Below are positions 52,379 through 63,121 of a stretch of 64,000 bases of DNA, piece after piece (position 1 is the stretch's first letter; every line of letters begins with the position of its first letter). The translations under genes were made by a program, and so were the position numbers. The notes under the pieces are model-generated. The model had not been told where the DNA came from, did not search any database, and was given only the letters and a program-made list of their open reading frames with translations. The stretch lies in contig JAGKQI010000093.1 in assembly GCA_018806915.1 (NCBI GenBank), positions 62,001 to 126,000 on the forward strand, in the 5' to 3' direction. This stretch comes from Phytophthora colocasiae. Taxonomy: Eukaryota; Oomycota; Peronosporomycetes; Peronosporales; Peronosporaceae.

Positions 52379-53981
52379 CGTACTTGCTGCTGTCACTCGA
52401 AACTCCAAAGTGAGGCGGAACGATCCTGAGTTTCAGTCCCACCTCTTTGACTATGCGACAAGTCAGTGTAGCAACGGCAGAACTAAATGCCTCTGAAATT
52501 CGATTTGAAGAAAATAACAAGCTCTATTGAAATGGGAAGGAACTGTTTTGTTTAATTAAATACTCTTCATAGTCACATAATTTGATCACTCCTGTTAAGA
52601 GCCGATGATATTTGCTGAATCAGCTGCACTCAGGAATCAGAATATGGGCCAATCTGAGGAAAGCACACAGCTGAGTCTCCACTTGAGAGGCAGCGTTTCC
52701 ATTCCAGCTATGCTACACGAACGAAACGAAGTACGCTACATGCCGAAAATACATGCAAGCTTCGAGCGTCTGTTTTCCAGGTTGTGGGCCGGCTAGCGAA
52801 TTCTCTCTTGATAAGCTACTCGCAGCACTTTAATCCGGAATCAGATCTATTGTTTCAAAATATCCACAACCAGGTGGAAGATGCCCACAGGCTGGCTGGG
52901 AGTCCCGGCCAGTTTGGCTCGGCCACGGCAATTCGTGCAGGGAAGTTCACGGTGAATATGAACCTCAGTGAAGTGAAGCATTTCGCAACCGATGCACAAT
53001 ACATTCACCACGGCTCCAATGCTTGCTGTGGGTTATGAAATGTACATTTGCACAAACGTGTTCATTCCGACCTTGTGCGTCGAATCTTGTGCTTTGGCGT
53101 GCGAAAACTAACATGAAGCACTGCTGGCCGACTTGGCCGCTGGCAGCATGCTAAGCTGCACTATTATACATGTAGCATGGATGTTTGCGGCATGACGACA
53201 GTAACTTCCCTTTGCGTGGATACAAGTGCTGAAACTTTCACTACGTTAAAAGCTTATTCTTGCTGTACTCTTCTGCATCCAGCGTGAGCGAAAGCGTTGC
53301 AACGCGCTTACCCCCATGTTACTTTGCGATTGAAGATACTTGGCTTAGTCTGCTTTCTCGCAGGGTCAGCCCGACAGGTAGAGCTTGAAACGTGCTTTCT
53401 GCTGCATACACACAACACGTTCCTGAATTGCAACTGGGGCGTCGCTATTTTAAAACCGCTGCAGAGCACGCATACTTTATGCAAGACAAACATCCTTTGA
53501 CCATAGTCGGGCAGGTGGGGGGATGGGCCAAAGAGGCACAATGGAAATCTTGGGCGGTCAAAACGAAGAGCGACATTGGGCCACACGCGGAGCAGTTAAC
53601 GTCCAGCGGAATCACCGGACTCTTCTCCTCCTTCTTAGTCTGTAGCGCGTAATTTGACGTAGCGAGGGTGAAGTGCCCACAAGATGCACCAAAAGAGCAC
53701 GCGACGCTCATCACAGCAGCGCCACAGTCGGCGACAAGCGAAGCGACAGTGACAGGATATCCGTTTCTGCAGAGACATTTCCATACCAAAACAAAACCGA
53801 TTGCGTCAGCTTCATACAGGATATTCGATATCAAAGTCTTTCCACAGACGGGTAAGGGGAGACCGCAGCGAAAAGGGGGAGAACGACCGCTGGCCGGCAA
53901 AAGGCAATATTCGTCCAAGTGCACACTCGTGCAGCTAATTGCGGCCTCCCTTGACTGTAATCCCGTCCTAGAAGCAACAAT
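52379..53981. other. Intergenic stretch of 1.6 kb
   Basis: It lies between the divergent GIN-like gene and MYB gene. Short open frames on both strands lack motifs or coding support. No RNA gene was recognised. It presumably holds both promoters. Confidence 0.45.
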
Positions 53982-56522
53982 ATGGCCGACACTGTCACTG
54001 ACAACCAGCCGGAACCAGCCCCACCCACGGACACAGCGAGCGCCGATAACTTTGGCGATCTATTGGCGCAATTGCTGCAGTCACTACCCGCTGAGGCGTC
54101 GCGGCTGTTCCTCATGGCGCTCAGCGGCCTCTCTCCAAGCGAAAGTGCCGAACTCTGTCGCTATGTGGACCGCCTGCGCGACGAGAAGCAGTTCCGTGTG
54201 ATTAAGGCTATGGCTGAGTCCACTGTGGAAGGAAAGAAGAAATTTATCCTGAATCTACGCAAGAAGTTCATTGTGCAGCAGGCCAAGCTGGCCGAGGTGC
54301 AAGCTCAAGAAGAACAGAACATGGAGTCTCATCTTAAACGCAAGCAGGCACTTAATGGTGCGTACGCCGACCATTGATTTTTTTTTTCCTTTTTTTCTAT
54401 GCTAACGTTGGCTTCATTCTTTGGCTTCAGCAGCTAGCCGCGTCAAGATGCTCAACGGTGGTGCTAATAAATTCCACTCATTTAATGCGGTCGTGGGTCC
54501 TGATGGGTACGTTCTTTTCTTCATTGAGAGTCCTTCAACTGTTGTGCTAAAAGTTTTTTTTTTCCTTCTATTTTATCTTTATTTCCAGCAAAGAAACTAA
54601 TGGCAACAAGCTTACAGCTCAGAACCTGGCTGGTATGCCGAATGCTGATGGTACTGTCGTTGGACGCTCTCTATCTTCGTCGTCTGTGGTGATATCCAAG
54701 GAAGATATCTCACAAGTTGGACGGCTTTTGAGCAACTCACATATCGCCGATTCGGAAATGAACCTGCGCGAGCTGGAAATCAACAAGAAAGGGTTCATTC
54801 CCGGAGATAATACTGCCACGACCAACAGAGAAGATGACGAGGATTCAGCTACCAAACGTGATCGCCCGCAGAGCAGTCGCACATTGGTTGAACGCGAACA
54901 GAAGCCTGCGCAACGCACGCGTTCCGATTCGGGGACCCCTATGGCTGCCAATAACGAAAATACTGAGAACTCCAACGGAAATGGCGAACTAGTGGAAGAC
55001 CCGGAAGCTCCAACGACTAAGCGCTGGACTAAGAGCCAGGATGCAGCACTTCGGGAGAGCGTGCGCATTCATGGCGAAAAGAATTGGAAGGCAATTGCTG
55101 AATTGGTTCCTGGTCGAAACCATGCACAGTGCCTGCAACGTTGGCGCAAAGTGTTAAAGCCTGGTCTTGTCAAGGGTCACTGGTCGTTTGAAGAGGATCA
55201 GGTTCTGGAGTATCTTGTGACACAAGGGTGCAACAACTGGGGCCAGATCGCTGAGCGTATTCCAGGACGTACTCCTAAGCAGTGCCGTGAACGATGGAAG
55301 AACCACCTGGATCCGGCCATCAACAAGGGTCCCTACACCGAAGAGGAAGACTCCGTGATTCTCACCGCTCAAGCACGGCTAGGTAACAAGTGGTCGCAGA
55401 TTGCACAGCTCCTAAAGGGTCGTACTGAGGACTCAGTGAAGATCCGGTGGAAGTCGTTGAAACAGAACCCGAGCAAGGCTGCGGCGTCGCATGCTCAGCA
55501 CAAGAAGAACCAACAGCAAGCTCAGGCGGCTGCAGCACAACAGGCGGCAATGGGCTACAATAACCCGGCGCTTATGCGACAGCGACAGCTGCAACTTTTG
55601 CAGCAGCAACAGCACCTTCAGGCACACAATGCTGAAGCAGTGCAGCAACTGGATCAGCAGCAACAGTTGCAACAAATGCGTCTTCACGAGAAAATGATGC
55701 AGCAGCAGATGCAGCAGGGTCAGCATATAAGCCACGTCGCTATGCTTACAGAGGACTTGAAGGCTGAGCCGTACCAGCAAAACCGTGCTATGCTCATGGG
55801 CCAGTCGCCGGGTGGTGATCCGAATTTGTACGCTGCTGCTGCTTATGCCCAGCAGGCTTATGCTCCACCGCAGCAGTATGAGGGACAAGACTACAATGGT
55901 TACGACCCGCGGTACTACGAACGGCAGACGTCCAATGGTGGCGCCAGTCAAGGCGCGTCTCCAGTACACCAGAATGAGCAGCATCAGAATGGTAGCGAGG
56001 CTTGGCTTCAACCAAATGTTTCTCCTGCGACTGGCGAGATCGACCAAGACGGGATTCCCCGAATAGCCGACAACCAGCAGCAACAGCAAACCCAGCAGCC
56101 TCAGCAACCCGGCGCCAACGGTGCAGGTATGTGGGATCCATATCCACGTCAGGATGCATCACAGCTGAGTCCACTGAGTCTGCAGGTGAGTGAATTTCTT
56201 TTCTAAGAAGGCTGTCCGCTGTGCCGTGTTGAGCGTCTGTTGCCTGAGAGGAAGCGAGAGGGGAAGGCGTAACTTCACTGGCGCGGCCCGGCTTCGTCCT
56301 ATATGAGGGCGGACATCATGAGCTATTGAAATTGGTTGCTGACGGCCGATCGCGTGCATTTTGCAGGCGTTGTTGCAAGATCCTGCACGAGCTGGTGCAT
56401 TGGACCCAAGCTTTTATCAGACGGTGGAGCAGCAGCCGGCGGAGACCGTGACGTACGAGATGGGCACCTCGAGCTTCGGCGCCACTCCAACAATGGCGTT
56501 TCCTCACACTCAGGCGCTCTAG
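53982..56522 (+). CDS. R1R2R3-type MYB transcription factor
   Basis: Exons 53982-54357, 54431-54506, 54589-56185 and 56367-56522 give 734 residues. All three introns (73, 82, 181 bases) are GT-AG and keep phase. The N-terminal 125 residues are a helical, charged region (FVVQQ-type coiled coil near 100). Three MYB repeats follow at about 296-344, 348-396 and 399-446, with Trp spacing W-W-W, W-W-W and Y-W-W (KRWTKSQD, KNWKAI, QRWRKV; GHWSFEED, NNWGQI, ERWKNH; GPYTEEED, KWSQI, RWKSL). A glutamine-rich region follows (QQQQHLQ and others, about 470-560). It is a nuclear DNA-binding regulator. The last exon was added because the frame continues cleanly across a GTGAGT...TGCAG intron to TAG at 56520. 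Confidence 0.92.
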
Positions 56523-56934
56523 GGCTTGCTGTAACGAGTGAGACTCCACCGCATAGGTATGTATAAAGGAAGTATCAAGAAAAGTGTCGTTTGCGGGGCT
56601 ATCTACATCACGTGTGCATCATGTACTGCATGGATACATGCACAAGCTGTATCATTAAAAATTGTCATTATTAATAGTTGCGGCCGACTGTACATGTAGC
56701 CATATTTCATCAGCTGGCATTAGTGTACATGCAAATTTCGACCAATCCGAGACTACTTGTCTCAAGTAAGTGCGGTTGCATATCCGGACACATGCATTTA
56801 TACAGAGTAAAATAGTACTTTTGAACAATTGAACAAACTTCTATCCGGATTACATAGAACGCTACAGGCTCTTGTCGAATCAAACACACCGAAGTTAGGA
56901 ACTCGCCCCTATAGCATTCCCCATACCGCTCTCC
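56523..56934. other. Intergenic stretch, promoter side of the downstream gene
   Basis: No gene seen. GCATTCCCCATACC at about 56917-56930, just before the next ATG, loosely resembles an oomycete initiator (CATTYY...); weak. Confidence 0.35.
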
Positions 56935-58470
56935 ATGGCTGACGCGCAAACGCTGGACCTGTTCGACGGCCTACCGCTCGACTACAACTTTCTTGAGGGC
57001 GGTGGCGAGGCATCCGCTAGCGGACCCATGACCGGTAGCAACAGCAACGCCCCCAACTCCGCCTCTGCCAGTTTCGTAGCACCCGACGATCAAATGCTGC
57101 TGGACAGTGACGTTCCTGGATCATCGCCTACCAATATGATGGCGCCAAAGTCTGAGGGTGAGGACCTGCTTACGCCGCTTTCCTTCTCCTTCAATTCGAA
57201 TGGGGCAGCTCCTGGAGCACCTAACTACCGCGTGGCTCCTCAGCACAAGCACAAGCGAGTTCGCTCTAATCCGGACGTGCTGCAAGGATTCGGTATGGCT
57301 AACATGGCGCCTAGCGTCATCACGGCGCCAGTGATGGGATCCAATGGTATGGGGTTTCCTCCGCAGCATAGTGTGATGCCTATTGGTCCAGTGCAGGTGG
57401 AACCTCCAACCAATGCGATACAGTTCGGAGGTACTGCGACGCCTCAGGGAGAATCGTTCCAGGAGATGGATGAGTTCCTGAAGGAGCTATCGTGGTCGGA
57501 ACTCAATCCTGACCAGCAACAACAGCAGCAGCAGCAGACTCCTGTGGTAAATGCAGCGACTACGGATGGAATTACTGTGCCTACTACTGGAGCTTCGCCT
57601 GTTGCCTACCGCACACAGCGCATTCAGGAAGGAGTGAATGAGTTGAAGATGAAGCGAAAGCGTCCGGTGAACCACCACTCTAGACATCACTCGAATCCTG
57701 TGGACTTGCTGTACAATCTGGACCAGTTCCGCGTGCTGGCACAGCAAAATAAAGAGCCTCAACAAGTACCGGCGCAGGTACAGCAACAGATGCAGCAACA
57801 AGTGCAGCAGCAGAACATGACTCCCAGCATGAACCCGAACAATCATGGGTTTGCGAACCCCTTCGCCAGTTTTCAGGACCCGACCAACTTCCCTGCACCA
57901 CCGCAGCCGAATATGCAGCAGTTCCAGTTCCAGGTGCCGCCTCAGATTGCTAGTGGTGCCGTTCACTCGCTTCATGGTCGTCGATCATCTCTCGGTAGTA
58001 ATTTGCCGCCACGTGCAGCCGCTCGCCGACGCGGTACAAACCGTTCGTCGGGGCTTTCAATGGATATGTCCCAGATGAACCTGGGTTTCCTCTCAGTACC
58101 CGAGGAACCAAGCATGGTTGACCTCAACCCACACCGGTCACCGCCACGACGCAGCGCGAATCCCTCTGCCTCTTTATCAGGCAACAAGAAGATTACCACT
58201 GACGATGCGAACCGGAAGCTGTACAAATGCGGACGCTGCGGGCAGCCCAAAGTGGGTCACATTTGCACGATGCCAGACCAGCGCAATAACTGGACTCAAG
58301 TGGACCTGGAAGTCACGAAGGGGCTAAAGGTCATGCGCATTAACTGCCACATCATGCCAGTCAAGAGCAAGTGGGTCACGCAGTGCGACGACCACGAGCC
58401 ACAACAGTTGGCGACCAAGGGTGAAGTCAAGAGCGAGGAGGAAGTCGAGGCAGAGCCACTTGGACTCTAA
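56935..58470 (+). CDS. Glutamine-rich protein with C-terminal C2HC knuckle, probable nuclear factor
   Basis: ATG at 56935 (MADAQTLDLFDGLPLDYNF), 511 residues, single exon. Low-complexity Asn/Gln/Pro-rich regions surround basic patches (HKHKRVRSNPDV near 100, KMKRKRPVNHHSRHHSN near 240, PRAAARRRGTNRSS near 360) that could be nuclear signals. The only compact motif is CGRCGQPKVGHIC (C432, C435, H442, C444), a zinc-knuckle-like C-x2-C-x6-H-x-C, followed by VMRINCHIMPVKSKW and an acidic tail. I do not recognise the family. A transcription-related role is a guess from composition and from its MYB neighbour, which shares its orientation. Confidence 0.75.
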   Translation: MADAQTLDLFDGLPLDYNFLEGGGEASASGPMTGSNSNAPNSASASFVAPDDQMLLDSDVPGSSPTNMMAPKSEGEDLLTPLSFSFNSNGAAPGAPNYRVAPQHKHKRVRSNPDVLQGFGMANMAPSVITAPVMGSNGMGFPPQHSVMPIGPVQVEPPTNAIQFGGTATPQGESFQEMDEFLKELSWSELNPDQQQQQQQQTPVVNAATTDGITVPTTGASPVAYRTQRIQEGVNELKMKRKRPVNHHSRHHSNPVDLLYNLDQFRVLAQQNKEPQQVPAQVQQQMQQQVQQQNMTPSMNPNNHGFANPFASFQDPTNFPAPPQPNMQQFQFQVPPQIASGAVHSLHGRRSSLGSNLPPRAAARRRGTNRSSGLSMDMSQMNLGFLSVPEEPSMVDLNPHRSPPRRSANPSASLSGNKKITTDDANRKLYKCGRCGQPKVGHICTMPDQRNNWTQVDLEVTKGLKVMRINCHIMPVKSKWVTQCDDHEPQQLATKGEVKSEEEVEAEPLGL

Positions 58471-58871
58471 GCACGCAGCTAACTCGCTCGCACACCGAAA
58501 CTGCATGTTTTACTCGTATATAGCCACCCACGTACGCCTCCGTTCAGCACACGAGCTGCACTAATAACGATAATATGGACAAAATGTGGATTCAAATGTT
58601 TCTTGTACTATTCAAATGCTTCTTGTACTACTGCAGCATAACACACTGCAACACGCATACCTGCTGATGTCTGCCTTCCTCCCATAAATCATCGCCACGC
58701 CGTGGCGTCTCCCCTGCGATGTTTGGACTCTACGCTATCTACACCAACATTTGCTCTGCGATGCCGCTGGCGATCGAAATGACATGCAGCTGGTCGGTAT
58801 CAAAGATTGATTCGAGTTCAATATCAACTGCGTTTGATGCAGGAAGAGCATTCGCGCCGCCCTTATAATAT

Positions 58872-58920
58872 AAAAGAGCGCCAGCGTAATATAAGGCTTA
58901 TATTACGCTGGCGCTCTTTT
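58872..58920. repeat. Perfect inverted repeat, 23-base stems with 3-base loop
   Basis: Stem AAAAGAGCGCCAGCGTAATA and three more bases (58872-58894), loop GGC (58895-58897), exact reverse complement at 58898-58920. It lies 400 bases after the preceding stop codon. It may be a tiny transposon relic, an RNA hairpin or an end signal. Confidence 0.95.
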
Positions 58921-59401
58921 GCTCCCCCCAGCTGGGACGGCAGAAGCAATCCCTTCGACTCGCGTCGGACCAATCTTTGAAGAAGGCCACAATCAGCGTT
59001 CGCGCTGTCACTACATGTTCATGATGCCAAGCACATGTAGCGTCAAGACGAGCTCTCTATGCGCCGGGCGTGTTTCATTCCAGCACAAAAGGCTTCACTC
59101 CAATCGCTATCCGGCCCCAACTTGATCGCAGATCAAGTCAAATAACAAAACCGAGCACCGCATCGGTGTCACCAATACAGACACCTGATCCAGCGTGGAT
59201 TCCACGTGGGTGCACTGCCTTCAGCTCTGACATTCTTCAGACCGTCACACTGGTGTATTGTCGTCTCTCCTGAATCTCATCTTCAATCTAAATGTACATA
59301 TCCTCCTCAATCGGATCAATCAATTAAAAATGTCAAGTCAAATACCCTGTATAACTACATATTTAGCGTATTTTATGAACATCTATAGAGAGTCAAACGA
59401 T

Positions 59402-59409
59402 TCATTTCC
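59402..59409 (+). promoter_or_regulatory. Possible oomycete initiator (TCATTTCC)
   Basis: TCATTTCC lies 139 bases upstream of the ATG at 59548 and fits the TCAYTTYY core of oomycete transcription initiators. A match this short is weak on its own. Confidence 0.35.
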
Positions 59410-59547
59410 ACTGTAGTGCTCAACCTTACTTACGCATGACAAAGAAAGCGCTAGTCGCTGCTCTCATGACGCCATCTGTTACTAGCCGGAACTGGTCCTC
59501 CTCGACTTCGGCCCTCGCCATAACGAACCAGCAGCTCCATCTCCAAT

Positions 59548-61632
59548 ATGCAGCGAAGGCGGCGGAGACGTACGAGTCTACTCGCCATGGCAACGCTGCT
59601 ATCCACTACAGGTCAAGCGACTTCCACTTGTCCTTCGCGTTGTTCGGTCGACTCTTTGTGTCTCGTATCGCCCCAAAACGTCGAATGTGTGGGCCTGACC
59701 CAAACGGAGACCACGGGGGAGTGGCGCGTGGCACTGGAACACAATTCTAGCTACAATTTAAACGCTGTGGAACTGTCGCCCCAAGTGCAAACGCTGGAAC
59801 TTCATGGTGACAGGACGCACGTGACGTTCGACGCCGGTCCCTGGACGGGAGAAAGTCTCGCTGCTCTGCTATTTATTGGCCTCGACTTGACCAACAGCTC
59901 ACTGCCGGTACTTCCGGACTCCGTTATGAAGGTGGAGATAGTAGACTGTGTGCTGAACAGGCTTCCAGTGGCGTGGCTGCTCTCAATGCCCAGGCTTGAG
60001 GCGCTCGTGCTGATAAATAATACGTTTACGGACGAACTGGTGCTCAGTGAACAACAGTTCAAGCTGCTTAGCAGGATCACGATGACGCAGGAAGAAGCTA
60101 ATAACGAAGAAGTAACCGAGCTACAGTGCAAGGAAGGCCAGGTGCAGAGGTTAAGTGGCTATCGGGTCTGCGTCGTCCACGATGAAGTTGCTGTGGCTCG
60201 ACAACTGCTGACGTTTGCTGACTCCGGGTCTGAAACAGAAGACGCAACGGATGGAAGTCAAGACTCCGAACACGATACGTCGACTCTCGTGCTGCTCAGT
60301 ATGGGTTTGCCGTTTATCTACTTTTTATACAAGGTGGTTCTCTTTATCTTCTTCATGCGGACATACAACCGGAGTAATGGGAGTGGAGAAACCTCTCAAG
60401 GTAATAATGCGACTACCAAGGACAGCGAGCGGGACCGGCCGACAGCCAATGCCTCGACCACGTCTCCACCTGCAAGTCCTTCTCCTAGGGTGCATCGCAG
60501 ACAAGATAAACAGCCATTTACCAGTAACAACGCTGGATTCTGGGTAGACGAGGAACTGCAATCTTGGCGGATGGACTTCCAGCGTCTGAAAATGCTCAAG
60601 TCGCTAAACTTGCCGCCTACTGAAAAGCGCCAGACACTTCGGAAGCAAAGTGTGACGAGCGTCATGAACCCTCGAGAGATCTGGTTGGCTTCGTTAGCAG
60701 CGGCGAAAGGATCTGCAGTGGCGGTGTCACCTGGTGGAGGCACTACTGATACTTTAGTCGTGGCCAAATATATGGCTCCAAAGGAAGACCAGGGACCCCG
60801 TAATTCTGCAAGCGGCAATGGTGGTGCTGGGTCGAGAGATAAACTCAAGAGCGAGTTGAAGCGCCAAGCCGTATTTTCACACCCGCAAGTGGTGACATTC
60901 ATTGGAGTAGCTTGGTCGCGTGAGACGCACCTGGTTGCAATTACAGAGTACATGGCTCAAGGTAACCTTCGACATTGGCTTCATCGTACTGCGAGCAAAC
61001 AAAGTGGCAGATGGACAGTTATGAAAGTGCAAATGCTGTTGGACGTGAGCAGAGCTCTGCTGTATCTGCACTCAATGCACCCTCGCTTAGTGCATGGCAA
61101 CTGCAACTCTCGCAACGTGTTGTTGGACCAGTCATTGCGAGCCAAGTTGAGTGATTTTGGTGTGGACAGTCGTGCTGACGGACTTACTGAGCAGGAGCTC
61201 ATGTCGTACAGTGCTGTGGGTTCCGGGCGTTGGATCTCTCCTGAGGCTCTTTTAGGTCGCGAGACTAGCGCTTCATATCCCGACGCCAGTGACGTGTACT
61301 CGTTTGGAATTTTGATAGCCGAGATGGACTCGCACGAGCTACCATTCTCGGATTTGATGCAGGCAAACAAGTCCGCTGTACCTGAGACGGACATCTTGCA
61401 GCTGATTGCAAGAGGTGCGCTCTCGCCGACACTGTCGCCATCCTGTCCGAAGAGTATAGTAAAGCTCGTTAACGCGTGCTCCAGCTACAAGCCCAAGTAC
61501 AGACCTAGCAGCGCACAAGTCCAACAGGACCTGATGCGGATTTTGGAGGACTTTCGGGCGATTGAGAACAACACGACGGCGACGATCTCCGTCGGAGCAC
61601 CGCGTTCAAACCCGCCGTCGAATTTGGTATGA
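59548..61632 (+). CDS. Receptor-like protein with TKL-type kinase domain, predicted pseudokinase
   Basis: ATG at 59548, 694 residues, no intron. An Arg-rich start and hydrophobic LLAMATLLSTTGQA give a signal peptide (about 1-25). A Cys-containing ectodomain follows with LRR-like strands (VQTLELHG, LAALLFIGLDLTNSSLP, LEALVLINNTF). There is one membrane helix at about 246-270, then a Ser/Pro-rich linker and a kinase-like domain (about 375-680). The lysine (VVAKYM, K407), helix-C Glu (E436) and DFG (D536) are kept. The glycine loop is not recognisable, and the catalytic HRD is HGN with the following Lys also Asn (HGNCNSRNVLL). Loss of the catalytic Asp predicts little or no phosphotransfer. It may sense or scaffold at the plasma membrane. 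SYSAVGSGRWISPEAL marks the end of the activation segment. Confidence 0.85.
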   Translation: MQRRRRRRTSLLAMATLLSTTGQATSTCPSRCSVDSLCLVSPQNVECVGLTQTETTGEWRVALEHNSSYNLNAVELSPQVQTLELHGDRTHVTFDAGPWTGESLAALLFIGLDLTNSSLPVLPDSVMKVEIVDCVLNRLPVAWLLSMPRLEALVLINNTFTDELVLSEQQFKLLSRITMTQEEANNEEVTELQCKEGQVQRLSGYRVCVVHDEVAVARQLLTFADSGSETEDATDGSQDSEHDTSTLVLLSMGLPFIYFLYKVVLFIFFMRTYNRSNGSGETSQGNNATTKDSERDRPTANASTTSPPASPSPRVHRRQDKQPFTSNNAGFWVDEELQSWRMDFQRLKMLKSLNLPPTEKRQTLRKQSVTSVMNPREIWLASLAAAKGSAVAVSPGGGTTDTLVVAKYMAPKEDQGPRNSASGNGGAGSRDKLKSELKRQAVFSHPQVVTFIGVAWSRETHLVAITEYMAQGNLRHWLHRTASKQSGRWTVMKVQMLLDVSRALLYLHSMHPRLVHGNCNSRNVLLDQSLRAKLSDFGVDSRADGLTEQELMSYSAVGSGRWISPEALLGRETSASYPDASDVYSFGILIAEMDSHELPFSDLMQANKSAVPETDILQLIARGALSPTLSPSCPKSIVKLVNACSSYKPKYRPSSAQVQQDLMRILEDFRAIENNTTATISVGAPRSNPPSNLV

Positions 61633-63121
61633 GGCTGCTCGATCCTGTAGCAGACCGATAGTTTAGGGAATTTTGAAGCCCATAAAGTGAAGAGAGTTAT
61701 TGTTTTAAGCGTGCCTATCAGGTTCTTTGACGAGCGTGTGCTTTTCCTTGTGTATGAAGTTGCTGCAGACTGCAGGTCGCAGTATGCGACTCCAACGATG
61801 TCCGCCCACTTTGGGTGAGGTGGGATGTCATCACTCAGGTTGGCTTAACCGTTGAGCGTCAGAACGCACAATGATCTCGTGCCTTGTCTGTCGGGGCGAT
61901 TCCAAATCGGATCGAGCCACCATTTCATTTTGAGCACAGAAAACCTCAATCTATCCTCGTTTTGAATAGCTGCCACAGCCGTTTGGAGCTGCATTGTACT
62001 ATAGTATCAGTCACTGACAGATCCTACAACGTTTCATTTCACCACTACTATTAATAGTACAGTGTTGCAACTGGCTTGATGTATGGCAATCAGATCGCGT
62101 CGTAATCAGCAGAAGAGGCGAAAAGATACGCCCAAAAGTATCTTACGGGACAGCGGCTTTGACCCGACTTGATGCAAGCACCCGCTGGCCATTTAGCCAT
62201 CGATAGCAGCAACCTGCGATGGCTTCCGTACCCAGCGTCAGTTATGAGCACTTCGTCGTTATAGTAGCGATCCGAGTGTCTTCTTGGATAAGAATGCACT
62301 TATAAGCGTACTTACCTGGGTGATGATAACTTGAGTGCCGTTTCAGTTACGAGGTCGCAATTGGGACCCTTGTTCATGTACGTGTACGGCAGGCCGCAGA
62401 GGGAGAGAGACTGCAATCTAGATCAAGTTGAGCTCATGGGCGACATCCTCGTGCGCAGCCAAGTGTCCCTGCCTGGGTTCGGAAGAACAGTGCGTGATCT
62501 TTGTGCTGGTGACGCACATTGTGTTAATCAGAACGCTAGGAGATCGCCCCTGTGTGGGGTCCCCACTGGGGAAGTCCTCGTTGCCAGCAAACCAGTACGT
62601 TGTACTTTACAACTACATGTACAAGCATCTACTCTTGTCAGTGCTGGGGCCAACGTTTGAGCATACTGTGTACCACTGCAAATCAACCGCGGATATCGCT
62701 CCGGCTATCACTAACGCTGGAAAGATACTTCGAACAACAAGCGATCAGAGAGCGCTTACGCCACCGCAACTCGCTGTCGCGTGCGAAAGATAATATCCCC
62801 GGGAAAATCCTCAAACCAAGACTGCAACCGCATGCCACCAGGGCCTCATGCGACGGTGAAGGACGTTATGAATGCCCTCTGCTAACGCTATCTCTGCGGT
62901 TCTCTGGCCTTTGAAAACCGCCAGGCAGGCTGGGGGAGTGGATACTTTTGCTTCAGTCACGCTCATGGATATCAGAACTCCCAGCCTGTAAATTAGCTAG
63001 TCCGTCGTGGCGGCCGAAACGACGACCCTCGCTATTCTTCCTCTCATTCTTCTCAGAAGTAACTTCCGGGAAACGAGGCCGCCGCAATGGCTCACTACCG
63101 AGTTTACTACGTGGACACCAC
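61633..63121. other. Intergenic stretch of 1.5 kb
   Basis: Open frames around 62090-62940 overlap on both strands without motifs. No gene or RNA is supported. A short open frame with a good start context (GCCGCAATGG, ATG at about 63089) lies just before the next gene in another frame. Confidence 0.4.

Larger units (their letters stand above)
58471..59547. other. Intergenic stretch with a perfect hairpin
   Basis: No gene is supported apart from the hairpin listed separately. An open frame starting at ATG 59436 overlaps the start of the next gene in another frame (to 59750). It could be an upstream open frame. Confidence 0.45.

Noticed and set aside
53297..53924. Several overlapping frames on both strands upstream of the MYB gene
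   Set aside because: Mutually overlapping, without motifs or splice logic.
55433..56107. 224-residue Leu-rich minus-strand frame
   Set aside because: Antisense of the CAG-rich, glutamine-coding part of the MYB gene.
62090..62914. Overlapping open frames of 70-120 residues
   Set aside because: No recognisable domain, present in several frames at once, no initiator context.
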